From: Alicyclobacillus tolerans
GTDB taxonomy: Bacteria > Bacillota > Bacilli > Alicyclobacillales > Alicyclobacillaceae
Length of the DNA: 64,000 nt
Assembly: GCF_021739485.1 (NCBI RefSeq)
Contig: NZ_JAJFNK010000014.1
Span: forward strand, 46,458-110,457
Direction of reading: 5' to 3'
Shown: positions 40,807 to 50,375 of the stretch, one piece after another
Layout of the letters: each line of letters starts with the position of its first letter
How positions within the stretch are numbered: the first letter of the stretch is position 1
Made by a program: the position numbers and the translations under genes
Notes under the pieces: model-generated
Seen by the model: the letters and a program-made list of their open reading frames with translations, nothing else
Database searches by the model: none
What the model was told of the DNA's origin: nothing

Positions 40807-42210
40807 ATGACACACCGCAGTTCGCGCCAAGCGCAAAGGATGCTGCCTGAAGACTTGTCCCTGAATCCGATGTTTGTCGGCGAAGGAGAAGAGGCCGTTC
40901 CACGCTTTCGCATGCGAGAAAAAGGAATGGTGCCCGAAACCGCCTATCAAATTGTCCACGACGAGATTGCTCTCGACGGCAATGCCCGCCTGAATCTCGC
41001 GACATTCGTGAGCACGTGGATGGAACCCGCCGCAGACCGCTTGTACGCCGAAGCCTTCGACAAAAACATCATCGACAAGGACGAATACCCGCAAACGGCG
41101 GCCATCGAGGAGAGGTGCGTGCACATTTTGGCAGACCTCTGGCACTCGCCGGAGCCACAAAGTACAATGGGAGTTTCCACAACCGGATCGTCAGAAGCCT
41201 GCATGCTCGCAGGTTTGGCGTTAAAGCGCCGCTGGCAAAACGCGCGCAAGAAGCAGGGAAAACCGATTGATCGGCCAAACATCGTGTTTAGCTCGGCAGT
41301 TCAAGTCGTTTGGGAGAAATTCGCCAACTATTGGGATGTTGAGCCGCGTTATGTGGACATTACGCCGGACCGTCCTTATCTGGACCCCAAAGGAGTTCTC
41401 GCTGCCGTGGATGTCAACACCATTGGTGTCGTGCCAATTCTCGGGGTGACCTACACGGGGGTTTATGAACCGATCGCCGAGATCGCCAAAGCCCTGGACG
41501 ATTTACAAGAGCGAACAGGCCTTGACATTCCGATGCACATCGACGCGGCTTCCGGTGGATTTGTTGCGCCTTTTTTGCAGCCGGACTTGGTCTGGGACTT
41601 TCAATTGCCGCGGGTGAAGTCCATCAACGTGTCCGGGCATAAATACGGACTGGTCTACCCGGGTCTGGGATGGGTAATTTGGCGTCAGGCCGAAGACCTC
41701 CCTGAGGACCTCGTTTTCCGGGTATCTTATTTGGGCGGAAACATGCCGACCTTCGCACTGAATTTCTCTCGCCCCGGCGCACAAGTCCTCCTGCAGTACT
41801 ACAACTTCCTGCGCTTAGGCAAAGAAGGGTACTACAAAGTCCAAAAATACAGCCAATCCGTCGCACACTTTCTGAGTGCACAGATTCAAAACACGGGGCC
41901 GTTTGAACTGCTCACCGACGGTTCCGACATTCCCGTATTCGCGTGGCGGCTCAAAGACGGCTACACGTCGAACTGGAACCTCTATGACTTATCCAAACAA
42001 CTGCGCACGTATGGATGGCAAGTACCCGCCTATCCCATGCCCGCCGACATGGAGGACGTGACCATTATGCGCGTGGTGGTCCGAAATGGATTCTCCATGG
42101 ACCTTGCTCATTTGTTCCTGATGAATCTCCAACAGGCCGTGGCCTTTCTGGATTCCTTGGATGGGCCCATGCCGCACGAGACCAAAAAAGACAACGGGTT
42201 TCATCATTGA
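40807..42210 (+). CDS. gadB: Glutamate decarboxylase
   Basis: A 467-residue pyridoxal-phosphate enzyme, which converts glutamate to GABA while consuming a proton. The length and end-to-end pattern match E. coli GadB. VSTTGSSEACMLAG binds the cofactor phosphate, HIDAASGGFVAPF holds the ring-binding Asp, and SINVSGHKYGL has the Schiff-base Lys. The last residues are NGFHH; in E. coli GadB a penultimate-type C-terminal His blocks the active site at neutral pH, and a His is present in the same place. ATG at 40807 follows GAGAGGAG. No glutamate/GABA antiporter gene is next to it. Role in acid resistance is inferred. Confidence 0.95.
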   Translation: MTHRSSRQAQRMLPEDLSLNPMFVGEGEEAVPRFRMREKGMVPETAYQIVHDEIALDGNARLNLATFVSTWMEPAADRLYAEAFDKNIIDKDEYPQTAAIEERCVHILADLWHSPEPQSTMGVSTTGSSEACMLAGLALKRRWQNARKKQGKPIDRPNIVFSSAVQVVWEKFANYWDVEPRYVDITPDRPYLDPKGVLAAVDVNTIGVVPILGVTYTGVYEPIAEIAKALDDLQERTGLDIPMHIDAASGGFVAPFLQPDLVWDFQLPRVKSINVSGHKYGLVYPGLGWVIWRQAEDLPEDLVFRVSYLGGNMPTFALNFSRPGAQVLLQYYNFLRLGKEGYYKVQKYSQSVAHFLSAQIQNTGPFELLTDGSDIPVFAWRLKDGYTSNWNLYDLSKQLRTYGWQVPAYPMPADMEDVTIMRVVVRNGFSMDLAHLFLMNLQQAVAFLDSLDGPMPHETKKDNGFHH

Positions 42211-44736
42211 CCTGCCGGCTGCCCCTTGCGTTCAAAGTACAGGTGCAGCCGGTATAGGCACACCTCTTTGGTCCACTGGAACAGGTGTGCTGCTGCCCAA
42301 TCCTTCACGTCCAAGTCAAACCAAAAGGAGGTTCCATCGAACCGCGCGATCCCGTTGGACGACCCCGACCACTTCGTCATGGGCATCTCGGCAATCAGGC
42401 CAGCCACCTTAGCTTCGTCGTACGCGGCAGCCAAACGCGCCGTCTTCTTGTCCTTGTTCAATCAATCTGCCTGCGGTACTCTTTCTCCATGTAGTAGCTG
42501 TGGAAAAAGGGCCCCATAGCGTTCGGCGTCATGGGCTTGTACCACTCCCGCTCGCCTCGCTCCAGCATGGCCAACAGGACCACCATCTTGTAGCCCTTGT
42601 TCATGCCGGTCGATTCGACCTCTCGCAGCCACGGCTCGTATACGTGAAACGCATCCATCTCGACGTCACCCAGTTCGCCGGTGGTCGCCAAAAACGCCAC
42701 ATAGCTTCGGTACTCCTGCTTGATCTCTCGGCTGTCGATAGGGGCCAACAGGTGCATCTCTTCGTACGTGGGCCGTCGCCCGAGTTCCAACTTCAGCCCA
42801 AAGTAGGCTTCCCGCAAACGGTCCTTGCGCGGCTGCCGCTTTTGCCGCATGGCCCGGATGAGGTCGATGACCTGCAGGTCCAAATTGACCGAGCAGCCGT
42901 CGGGAACCTGAAACTGGGCGGGCCACGTGCGCCATCGGGATCGAGCACCCCCTTCCACGGCCTCTGCCACGTCAAACAAACCAAGTTTGAGGTCGGCGTT
43001 GCGGTAGTTTCCAATCAAGTCGATCAGGGTACAGTGCGACTTGCCCGGATGCAGCCGCAGCCCCCGCCCCACCTGCTGGATGAAGACGGTCAGCGACTCA
43101 GTGGGCCGGACGAACAACAGCGTGTCAACAGACGGAATGTCCACCCCTTCGTTGAACAAGTCGACAGTGAAGATGACGTCCAGTTCCCCCGCGGCCAAAC
43201 GTTGAATGGTGTCGGCCCGAAGCGATCGCGGCGATTGCCCATGCAAACAAACACACCGCACACCGCGGGCTTGAAAGTGATTCGACAGGCCTGAGCCACC
43301 GAGGAGCAAAACGCCAGGGTGCGCGTCTGCTTATGCTCGTTCCAGGCATCGAAAACCAAATGAGCCATCGAATCCCTGGTCTGCGCTGCGAGCAGTTCCT
43401 GTTCGTCATACTTGGTGCCCAGCCAGCGAATTTGGCTGTAGTCCGTTTCGTCGTAAACGCCGACGTAGTGAAACGGCGCCAACCAACCCCTCTCGATGGC
43501 TTCCAGGAACTCCATGCGGTAGGCCACATTCCGATCGCACAACGCATACACCTCGCGCCCATCGGCCCGGTCCGGCGTGGCCGTAATCCCGAGCAGGAAT
43601 TCGGGCCGGAACCAGTCCATCACCGCTTGGTAGGTGGCTGCCGCTGCATGGTGAAACTCGTCGACGACGATGAGGTCAAAGTGATCGCGTTCAAACTTCG
43701 TCCGATGCCGCTTGTTTCCTAGAGTGAGAATGGACGCAAACACGACTTGAGCGTCTGCTTCCTTTTGATTGCCAGTGAACAATCCCGTCGACTTCTCCGG
43801 TGAGACCGCCTCAAACGCCTTCTGAGCCTGAAGCAAAATCTCCTCGCGATGCGCGATAAACAATACGCGTGAGTAGTCTTTGGCGAACATAGCGGCCAAA
43901 AACGTCTTTCCAAGCCCCGTCGCCATAACAACCAGGGCCTTGTCATAGCCTTCTCCCCGCGCAATATCCAGTTGTTGTAAGGCTTCTAACTGTGCCGGCC
44001 GGGGTGCAACGACATTGTCCACAGATGCGGTCGCCGTATATGCACCCGTCGATTCCCGGGCCTGTGCGGAGCCGTCGTCAGGGCCGTCTGGGCTGTCCAC
44101 CTCGAACATGGTCGCCAAAGCCTCCGCTTCCGACCACGCTCGGACCAGGTTCGGGTGCTGCCGGTGGTATTCTTCATAGGCGCGGTGGTAGGCTTCAATC
44201 GAAACGGCATTCACTGGGACCGTCTGCTCCGAGTAGAACATCCGAAAAAACTGGTGTTCCGCTTCGTCAATGGCGGTTTGGTGCGGCGTGGACGTCAAGG
44301 GTGCCGTGAGCACCTGTGGCTCGGAAGGGGTTTTAGGCAGAGAGGATACCGATAGATTCCATTCCACACCCGTCGTCAGGGCCGAATGCGACAGATTCGA
44401 CGAGCCGACAATGACCACATCGTCCCCGTTGGCTTTGCGAAACAGGTAAGCCTTCGGATGAAAGGAAACACCGCGACTGTTCCAGAGCCTGACTTCGAGT
44501 TCTGGGTGGATATGAATCAAAGCGGTAAGCGCTTGGGGCTGTGTCACATAGAGATAATCGCCTGTCAGGAGCTTCACATCCGCCCCGCGCAGGACGGCGT
44601 CTCGAAGATGCGGCGACAGCAAGCGAACGCCCGACTCCATGACAAAGGATATGAGAAGGTAGACCGTATCGGCATTGCGGATGTGTTCGATACACTCGTC
44701 CAATAGTTGAGAGGTAATCAGCTTGATGAAAGACAT
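42204..44736 (-). pseudogene. PLD-like/superfamily II helicase gene broken by two frameshifts
   Basis: The ancestral product of about 840 residues is split over three frames. Frame one, from ATG 44736 (MSFIKLITSQ), has the PLD-like HPKAYLF and VGSSNLS motifs, Walker A MATGLGKT and the DEFHH box. Near 43285-43290 the sequence continues in another frame (NHFQARGVRCVCLH, then QQVGRGLR with the arginine finger). At 42459 a second shift moves to a third frame (NKDKKTARLAAAYDEA to the end FERKG). Each join is explained by one lost base. It overlaps the end of gadB by seven bases and is divergent from an intact relative at 44885. Confidence 0.85.
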
Positions 44737-44884
44737 GCGGAATCTGGCCTCTTCCAAAAACCATCTATTTACTTTATTGTATACTAATTCTGATGACAGC
44801 GGACGAATATCCAACTTCATGTAAGCTGATATAAACGCTAGACGCGCGTGATCGCGATGACATATGACTAGAGGGAGACGACTC

Positions 44885-47800
44885 ATGTTAAATCCCGGTC
44901 TGTATGAACAAATCATCAACCAAATGATCCACAACGAACTAGACCGACTCCAAAACGCAGAAGCACCCACCCTTATTCCGGAAATCGACCGCATGGATGA
45001 AGCTGAGTCTGTAAGCATGCTCGCGCAGTACATGGCTGGAGTCATCAGATCCGCCTTGGCTGGCGTTCGTCATGACGACGCTCTCCACCAACGAATCGAA
45101 CTGTGTAATCAATTGATCCGCCAACTGTCTGAAAAATCGGAGCAACCTTACATAGAACACTTTTTGATCCATTCGGACGCCAACCTCCTGCTTGCCCTTC
45201 TCGACAAACGAAACAGCGCACTGGGTGTTACCCATCCATCCAACCTTGTCAGCATCCGCCCAGCCACACCCATCTCGCAAAGTTCTCTGTTCACCGGTGC
45301 CCGTGTGGAGCCGAACATGATTGGAGAACTTAAAAAGGAAGTGCTGACGAGTGACCGCATCGACATGCTCGTATCTTTTATCAAATGGAGCGGCCTTCGC
45401 CTGATGATGGACGAATTGCGAGAGTTCACGAAGTCTCGGCAACTTCGCATCATCACTACGTCGTACATGGGTGCAACTGATATCAAGGCGATCGATGAAT
45501 TGAAATCTCTGCCCAATACATCGATTCGAGTTTCCTACGACACGAATCGAACGCGGCTGCATGCCAAGGCCTACCTGTTCCATCGGGAAACCGGGTTCTC
45601 AACGGCATACGTTGGATCCTCCAACCTGTCGAACGCCGCTTTGTCCAGCGGATTGGAGTGGAACGTGAAATTAACCGCCAAGGACTTACCAGAGACATTC
45701 CGTAAAATTGAAGCGACGTTTGAAGGATACTGGAACGACTACGAATTCACGCCCTACGAAGATGCCGAGCGGCCCCAACTGGTTCGGGCCCTGCGGGCAG
45801 AACGATACGAGAGTGGAAACAATTCGGCGTTCACTTTCGATATTGTCCCGTATGGATTTCAAAAAGAGATCCTCGAAAAGCTTGACGCTGAACGACGTAT
45901 CCGAGGAAACTATCGCAACCTCATCGTCGCGGCCACGGGTACTGGAAAAACCGTCATTTCTGCGTTTGACTACAAACGTTTCTGCGAGACACACCGAGGA
46001 CAGCCGAATCGACTACTCTTTGTCGCCCATCGAGAGGAGATTTTGAAGCAAAGCCTGGAGTGTTTTCGAGGAGTCCTTCGCGATCAAAACTTTGGCGACC
46101 TGTTTGTGGGCGGCCACGAACCAACCCAACTCGATCACCTGTTTGTATCCATTCAAACCTTTAACTCTCGCGATCTCGCTGCCGTCACGTCCCTTGACTA
46201 CTACGAGTTCATTGTGGTCGACGAGTTTCATCACGCGGCGGCTTCATCCTATCAAAAGCTCCTAACACACTATCAACCGGAAGTTTTACTTGGGCTCACC
46301 GCGACACCGGAGCGATTGGACGGCAAAGACGTGACCGAATACTTTGACGGCCGCATTGCTGCCGAAATTCGGTTGCCGGCAGCAATTGACCGAGGACTGT
46401 TGTCACCGTTCCAGTACTTTGGCGTTTCGGACAGTGTCGACCTACGGAATCTTCACTGGCGCCGGGGTGGCTACGACCTCGCAGAACTGAGCAATTTGTA
46501 TACGGGCAACCGCCAGCGCGCTGACCTCGTTGTTCGCTCGCTGCGACGGTATGTGACGGACATGGAACGAGTCATTGGCCTCGGGTTTTGTGTCTCTATC
46601 GATCACGCTGAATTCATGGCCCAGTTCATGAATCAAAACGGGATCCCATCGATAGCGTTGCACGCTGGGTCCCCTGCTCAAGACCGCGCCACAGCCAAGA
46701 GGCAACTCACCAGTGGCGACATCCGCTTCATTTTCGTCGTAGATCTGTACAATGAAGGAGTCGACATTCCGGAGATCAACACAATCTTGTTCCTTCGCCC
46801 CACGGAAAGCTTAACGGTTTTCCTTCAGCAACTGGGACGTGGCCTTCGAATTTCGGAAGGAAAGGAGTGCCTCACCGTTCTCGACTTCATTGGACAGTCC
46901 CACAAGAAGTACCGTTTTGAAGAAAAGTTTGCCGCGCTCCTGGCGAACACGCATAAGTCCATGCAACGAGAGTTGAAAAACGACTTTCCGAACGTCCCCC
47001 GCGGTTGCTTTATTCAGCTCGAAAAGCAGGCCAAAGAATACGTCCTTGACAACATCCGCAACGCCATTGGCACTCGCACATCTCTCATTCGACAGATTCA
47101 GTCGTTCTCCGAAGACTCCGGGAAGGCACTTACCTTGTCCAATTTCGCACAATACTATCATGTGTCCATGCGCGACCTGTATCGCGGGTCTTCCGCAGTG
47201 AGCTTCTCCCGCCTGTGCGTACAAGCCGGGGTCCGTGAAGACTTCTCCGATCCCGACGAATCCATCCTCACCAAAGCCCTGCCGCGCATCAGCTCCATCG
47301 ACTCGCGCCGCTGGATTTCGTTTCTTCTGGCCATCTTTGACGAGAAGTCCAACCTTGCTCGACTTGACGACCGTGCGTTCAGTGAAGTCGAGAGGCAGAT
47401 GCTGTTGATGTTCCACTATACATTGTGGCAAAAGCCCATAACCCAGTGTGGTATGGCCTCTTTGATAGACAACATCGCCTTGATGAAGAGGAATCCCGTG
47501 CTGACCACGGAGATCCAAGGTATCTTACGTTTCAACCTTCAGCACATCGACTTCGTAGATGAGCCCGTCGATCTCGGATTCGGCAGCCCCCTGGACCTTC
47601 ACTGCACCTATACGCGCGACCAGGCTCTCTCAGCCCTCGCTTTTTACAAAGAGGACAAAATGCCTGCGATGAGAGAAGGAGTCAAGTACCTCGAAGATAA
47701 GAAACTCGATGTGTTCTTTATCACCCTGAACAAGTCCGACAAACAGTACTCACCAACCACCATGTACCAAGACTATGCCATCAGTGACACGCTGTTTCAC

Positions 47801-48058
47801 TGGCAATCGCAAAGCACCACTCCAGCCGATTCTCCCACCGGGCAGCGTTATATCCATCACAAACAAACAGGCCATCGAATCGCTTTGTTCGTTCGGGAAC
47901 ACAAAGCAGATGCGTCCGGCACTGTCCCATACACATTCCTAGGACTAGCAGAATACGTCCAACACACCGGATCGCGCCCGATAAACATTACATGGCGCCT
48001 CCAGCGACCCATGCCCGCTGCACTGTTAAACAAGACGAACCAATTGGTGGTTGGTTGA
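44885..48058 (+). CDS. PLD-like nuclease / superfamily II helicase / DUF3427-type protein
   Basis: A 1057-residue protein. Residues about 140-280 form a phospholipase-D-like (HKD) domain with LHAKAYLF and VGSSNLSNAAL. Residues about 320-650 form a superfamily II helicase: Walker A VAATGTGKT (348-356), DEFHH (446-450), GLTATPER, and QLGRGLR with the arginine finger. The remaining 400 residues match the C-terminal region (DUF3427-like) of this architecture, ending INITWRL. Such single-gene proteins combine a DNA-end nuclease-like fold with a translocase and occur in defence or repair settings; the role here is inferred. ATG at 44885 follows GAGGGAG. It is divergent from the broken relative. Confidence 0.88.
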   Translation: MLNPGLYEQIINQMIHNELDRLQNAEAPTLIPEIDRMDEAESVSMLAQYMAGVIRSALAGVRHDDALHQRIELCNQLIRQLSEKSEQPYIEHFLIHSDANLLLALLDKRNSALGVTHPSNLVSIRPATPISQSSLFTGARVEPNMIGELKKEVLTSDRIDMLVSFIKWSGLRLMMDELREFTKSRQLRIITTSYMGATDIKAIDELKSLPNTSIRVSYDTNRTRLHAKAYLFHRETGFSTAYVGSSNLSNAALSSGLEWNVKLTAKDLPETFRKIEATFEGYWNDYEFTPYEDAERPQLVRALRAERYESGNNSAFTFDIVPYGFQKEILEKLDAERRIRGNYRNLIVAATGTGKTVISAFDYKRFCETHRGQPNRLLFVAHREEILKQSLECFRGVLRDQNFGDLFVGGHEPTQLDHLFVSIQTFNSRDLAAVTSLDYYEFIVVDEFHHAAASSYQKLLTHYQPEVLLGLTATPERLDGKDVTEYFDGRIAAEIRLPAAIDRGLLSPFQYFGVSDSVDLRNLHWRRGGYDLAELSNLYTGNRQRADLVVRSLRRYVTDMERVIGLGFCVSIDHAEFMAQFMNQNGIPSIALHAGSPAQDRATAKRQLTSGDIRFIFVVDLYNEGVDIPEINTILFLRPTESLTVFLQQLGRGLRISEGKECLTVLDFIGQSHKKYRFEEKFAALLANTHKSMQRELKNDFPNVPRGCFIQLEKQAKEYVLDNIRNAIGTRTSLIRQIQSFSEDSGKALTLSNFAQYYHVSMRDLYRGSSAVSFSRLCVQAGVREDFSDPDESILTKALPRISSIDSRRWISFLLAIFDEKSNLARLDDRAFSEVERQMLLMFHYTLWQKPITQCGMASLIDNIALMKRNPVLTTEIQGILRFNLQHIDFVDEPVDLGFGSPLDLHCTYTRDQALSALAFYKEDKMPAMREGVKYLEDKKLDVFFITLNKSDKQYSPTTMYQDYAISDTLFHWQSQSTTPADSPTGQRYIHHKQTGHRIALFVREHKADASGTVPYTFLGLAEYVQHTGSRPINITWRLQRPMPAALLNKTNQLVVG

Positions 48059-48073
48059 CCTTCGGCTGCACAC

Positions 48074-48259
48074 CTATTTTTTGGGATTCAATATGCCCCA
48101 TATCGCATCAAGGAAGTCGACGAGAATCTGCCGGAAGACTGGATCGAGAAGGAAACAGCAGACCATAACCCAGAAGGGATACCTCCAGTAGGATTTAGTT
48201 TCGGCTCGTATAGGTCCAGGATAAGGTAATTGAGTCACAAAATTCGTTTGCAAACGCAT
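48074..48259 (-). CDS. Possible 61-residue membrane protein
   Basis: Contains one hydrophobic stretch (YPFWVMVCCFLLDPVF) between a polar N-terminus and NPKK at the end. No ribosome site precedes the ATG at 48259, and it is convergent with the helicase gene, 15 bases apart. It may be chance. Confidence 0.3.
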   Translation of the reverse strand: MRLQTNFVTQLPYPGPIRAETKSYWRYPFWVMVCCFLLDPVFRQILVDFLDAIWGILNPKK

Positions 48260-48335
48260 TTGCGACTATTCGAGACTCAGATCGATGCTCCGCAAGACTA
48301 TGTTTCGAACACAACGATGTAATGAGCACAATGTC

Positions 48336-48878
48336 CTAGAGATCGACAATACCTTGTGCTTGCTCGAGTTCTTCTTTCTGAATGAGATGATGGCGAAAAT
48401 GCATGTCCGCCAGTTGAAACCATTCCTTCGCGTTTAAAGCTCCTAAGCGGGAATGCATCACTTTGGCATCTGGCCTTGCCTCAATGACAACAGGGAGCAT
48501 AACCCTCGCCTGTTCTATAATTCTGTGTAACCCATCGTAAAGAGGTTCCTTTGTCTCTGGATTTTTTGGCGGCCGCGCTGAACTCTTGACCTTGGTGGGC
48601 GGATAGGCACCCATTGTGAAGATTTCGTCGCCAGCAGCTGTCTTTGCGGTTGCATGGGTGTCTGGTTCATTCAGGCATTTGATGATAGCTGGAAAATAAG
48701 TGTGTAAGGCTGAGTTGATGACGTGATCGTACATCTCACCCAGTGACCAGCGATGATCGCTTAATTTATGGCGTAGTTGTTCAATTGTGTAGTAGTCAAG
48801 AGACCGTTTATAAACATGAATGACATCATCTAACCGTTGAATTGCTTTTTCAAGATCATGGTCTTCTTTCAATGGCAC
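48336..48878 (-). CDS. DinB-superfamily-like four-helix protein
   Basis: A 180-residue protein. The pattern of helices with His in WSLGEMYDHVINSALH and in FQLADMHFRHHL matches the three-histidine metal site of DinB/YfiT-like proteins. Such proteins are often thiol-dependent transferases or stress proteins of unknown activity. GTG at 48878 (MPLKEDHDLEK) lies eight bases after GGAGG; a 14-residue extension is less likely. It stands alone between two hairpins. Confidence 0.8.
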   Translation of the reverse strand: MPLKEDHDLEKAIQRLDDVIHVYKRSLDYYTIEQLRHKLSDHRWSLGEMYDHVINSALHTYFPAIIKCLNEPDTHATAKTAAGDEIFTMGAYPPTKVKSSARPPKNPETKEPLYDGLHRIIEQARVMLPVVIEARPDAKVMHSRLGALNAKEWFQLADMHFRHHLIQKEELEQAQGIVDL

Positions 48879-48971
48879 GGCATTTCCCTCCTGCGATTCG
48901 CCTTTTACTCCCACAAGCACACTTGCATTTCAAACCATCTTGTGAAGCCAAGGGCCTTTTCGTTGCAACAA

Positions 48972-48996
48972 GGCTGCCCATTTGACTAGGGCAGCC
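48972..48996 (-). terminator. Terminator behind the MFS transporter gene
   Basis: GGCTGCCC (48972-48979) pairs with GGGCAGCC (48989-48996); on the minus strand TTGTTGC follows. 36 bases after the transporter stop. Confidence 0.7.
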
Positions 48997-49031
48997 CCAT
49001 AGCCAATCTGTTCTTCATTCAATGGATAGCA

Positions 49032-50348
49032 TTATGTGTGACTAGAGCCTAATGGATCCGTAATACTGATTTCCCCAGGGTCATGTTCATCACCAATATT
49101 ATCGAGATTCACACCTTTGGTCTCATGAACAAACAACAGAACAATGATAGATATCACGGATGCGGCAATCGTGGCCCCGGCAAGACCTGCTCCAAAGGAA
49201 ATGTGTGAACCGTGCAGCACAGCGAGCACGACAAAAGGGGCAAGCCCACCTCCAAGGGACCCAATGTTATAGAGAAATCCGACCCCGCTAGCACGAACCT
49301 CTGTAGGGAGGTTTTCGGCGAGGATTGAACCCCAAATTCCCGCACTTCCGATGATAAAGGCCCCGCAGATAAATGCCCAGATTTCCGCCCAAAAGAAAGA
49401 ATGAACAACCGCCGTCAGAATGATCACTGAAGGGATTCCGGCGAGAAACATGTAAATCAAGCCCTTTTTCCGGCCAAACTTTTCTGCGATAAATCCGGAA
49501 GCGGCAAATCCAATGAGCTGACCAATACTAATGGTTAATCCCAAAGTTGAAATCGTGGTATGCGTAAAGTGCAGGGATTTCAAATAGGACGGAAATAATC
49601 CGAGTAACGGCCAGTTCGAGAAAAAGAGACAAAACATGAGTACCGTGAGGAAAATAACTTTTCCTAAATGTTTGGAAAACAACTGAAACATCGGTTGACG
49701 TTCGATTTTAGTTTTCGTCCGGATTTGTTCCTGCCAAATCGGCGATTCCTTCACAGCCACGGAAATAAACCAGATGAGAAGCAGGGCCGGGATAATCCCG
49801 ACGAAAAATACCCCACGCCAACCAAAGTGGGGGTAAACCCACAAGTACGTCAACGATGCCAAGATGCCCCCGGTTCCCCATCCTGTATCCTGCAATCCAA
49901 TCCCAATGGCGCGGTATTTTTTAGGCCATGTTTCGCCTACAAGGGTTGCTCCTAACGCGTAACCTGGTGCCATTCCAATCCCTAACAACAATCGAAATAC
50001 AATAATGGAGGCAAAGCTCCATGATACCCCAGTCAAAACGGCACATACGGTAAACCAACTGCAAGCAATGATCATTGGCATCCTGCGTCCAATGCGATCA
50101 CTTAGGTTCCCGAAAAGAAGCCCGCCCAACCACCGTACCCCATAGGTCATAAGCAACAAGATGGAGGTCGTCGACAGTGGTATGTTGAAATGTTTCGCAA
50201 TATCGGATAATACATAGGTTAGAACTAGAAAATCCACACCGTCAAGTGTCCAAACACCCCATCCCGCAATCAACGCCTTCCACTGTGTCCAAGTGATTTC
50301 ACGATACCAGCGGACTGGACGTTGCTCACCTACCACTGATTGCCCCAT
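49032..50348 (-). CDS. MFS transporter, acid/sugar-acid type
   Basis: A 438-residue twelve-helix transporter of the major facilitator superfamily. WTLDGVDFLVLTYVLSDI in helix 1, GNLSDRIGRRMPMI (loop 2-3 signature) and RLLLGIGMAPGYALGATLVGE in helix 4-5 are typical of the metabolite:proton symporters for aromatic or sugar acids. It lies 27 bases after the minus-strand FAD oxidoreductase gene, so both are probably one operon, importing the oxidoreductase's substrate. ATG at 50348; the site GGGGGCG ahead is moderate. Confidence 0.88.
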   Translation of the reverse strand: MGQSVVGEQRPVRWYREITWTQWKALIAGWGVWTLDGVDFLVLTYVLSDIAKHFNIPLSTTSILLLMTYGVRWLGGLLFGNLSDRIGRRMPMIIACSWFTVCAVLTGVSWSFASIIVFRLLLGIGMAPGYALGATLVGETWPKKYRAIGIGLQDTGWGTGGILASLTYLWVYPHFGWRGVFFVGIIPALLLIWFISVAVKESPIWQEQIRTKTKIERQPMFQLFSKHLGKVIFLTVLMFCLFFSNWPLLGLFPSYLKSLHFTHTTISTLGLTISIGQLIGFAASGFIAEKFGRKKGLIYMFLAGIPSVIILTAVVHSFFWAEIWAFICGAFIIGSAGIWGSILAENLPTEVRASGVGFLYNIGSLGGGLAPFVVLAVLHGSHISFGAGLAGATIAASVISIIVLLFVHETKGVNLDNIGDEHDPGEISITDPLGSSHT

Positions 50349-50375
50349 ACCGACGCCCCCAATTTCATAATAGAT

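Noticed and set aside
42204..42461. Independent small gene behind the broken helicase
   Set aside because: Its sequence continues the helicase C-terminus after a one-base loss (ends FERKG as intact family members do), so it is part of the pseudogene.
43275..43295. Programmed ribosomal frameshift in the helicase gene
   Set aside because: No slippery heptamer at the site, and a second independent shift exists near 42459.
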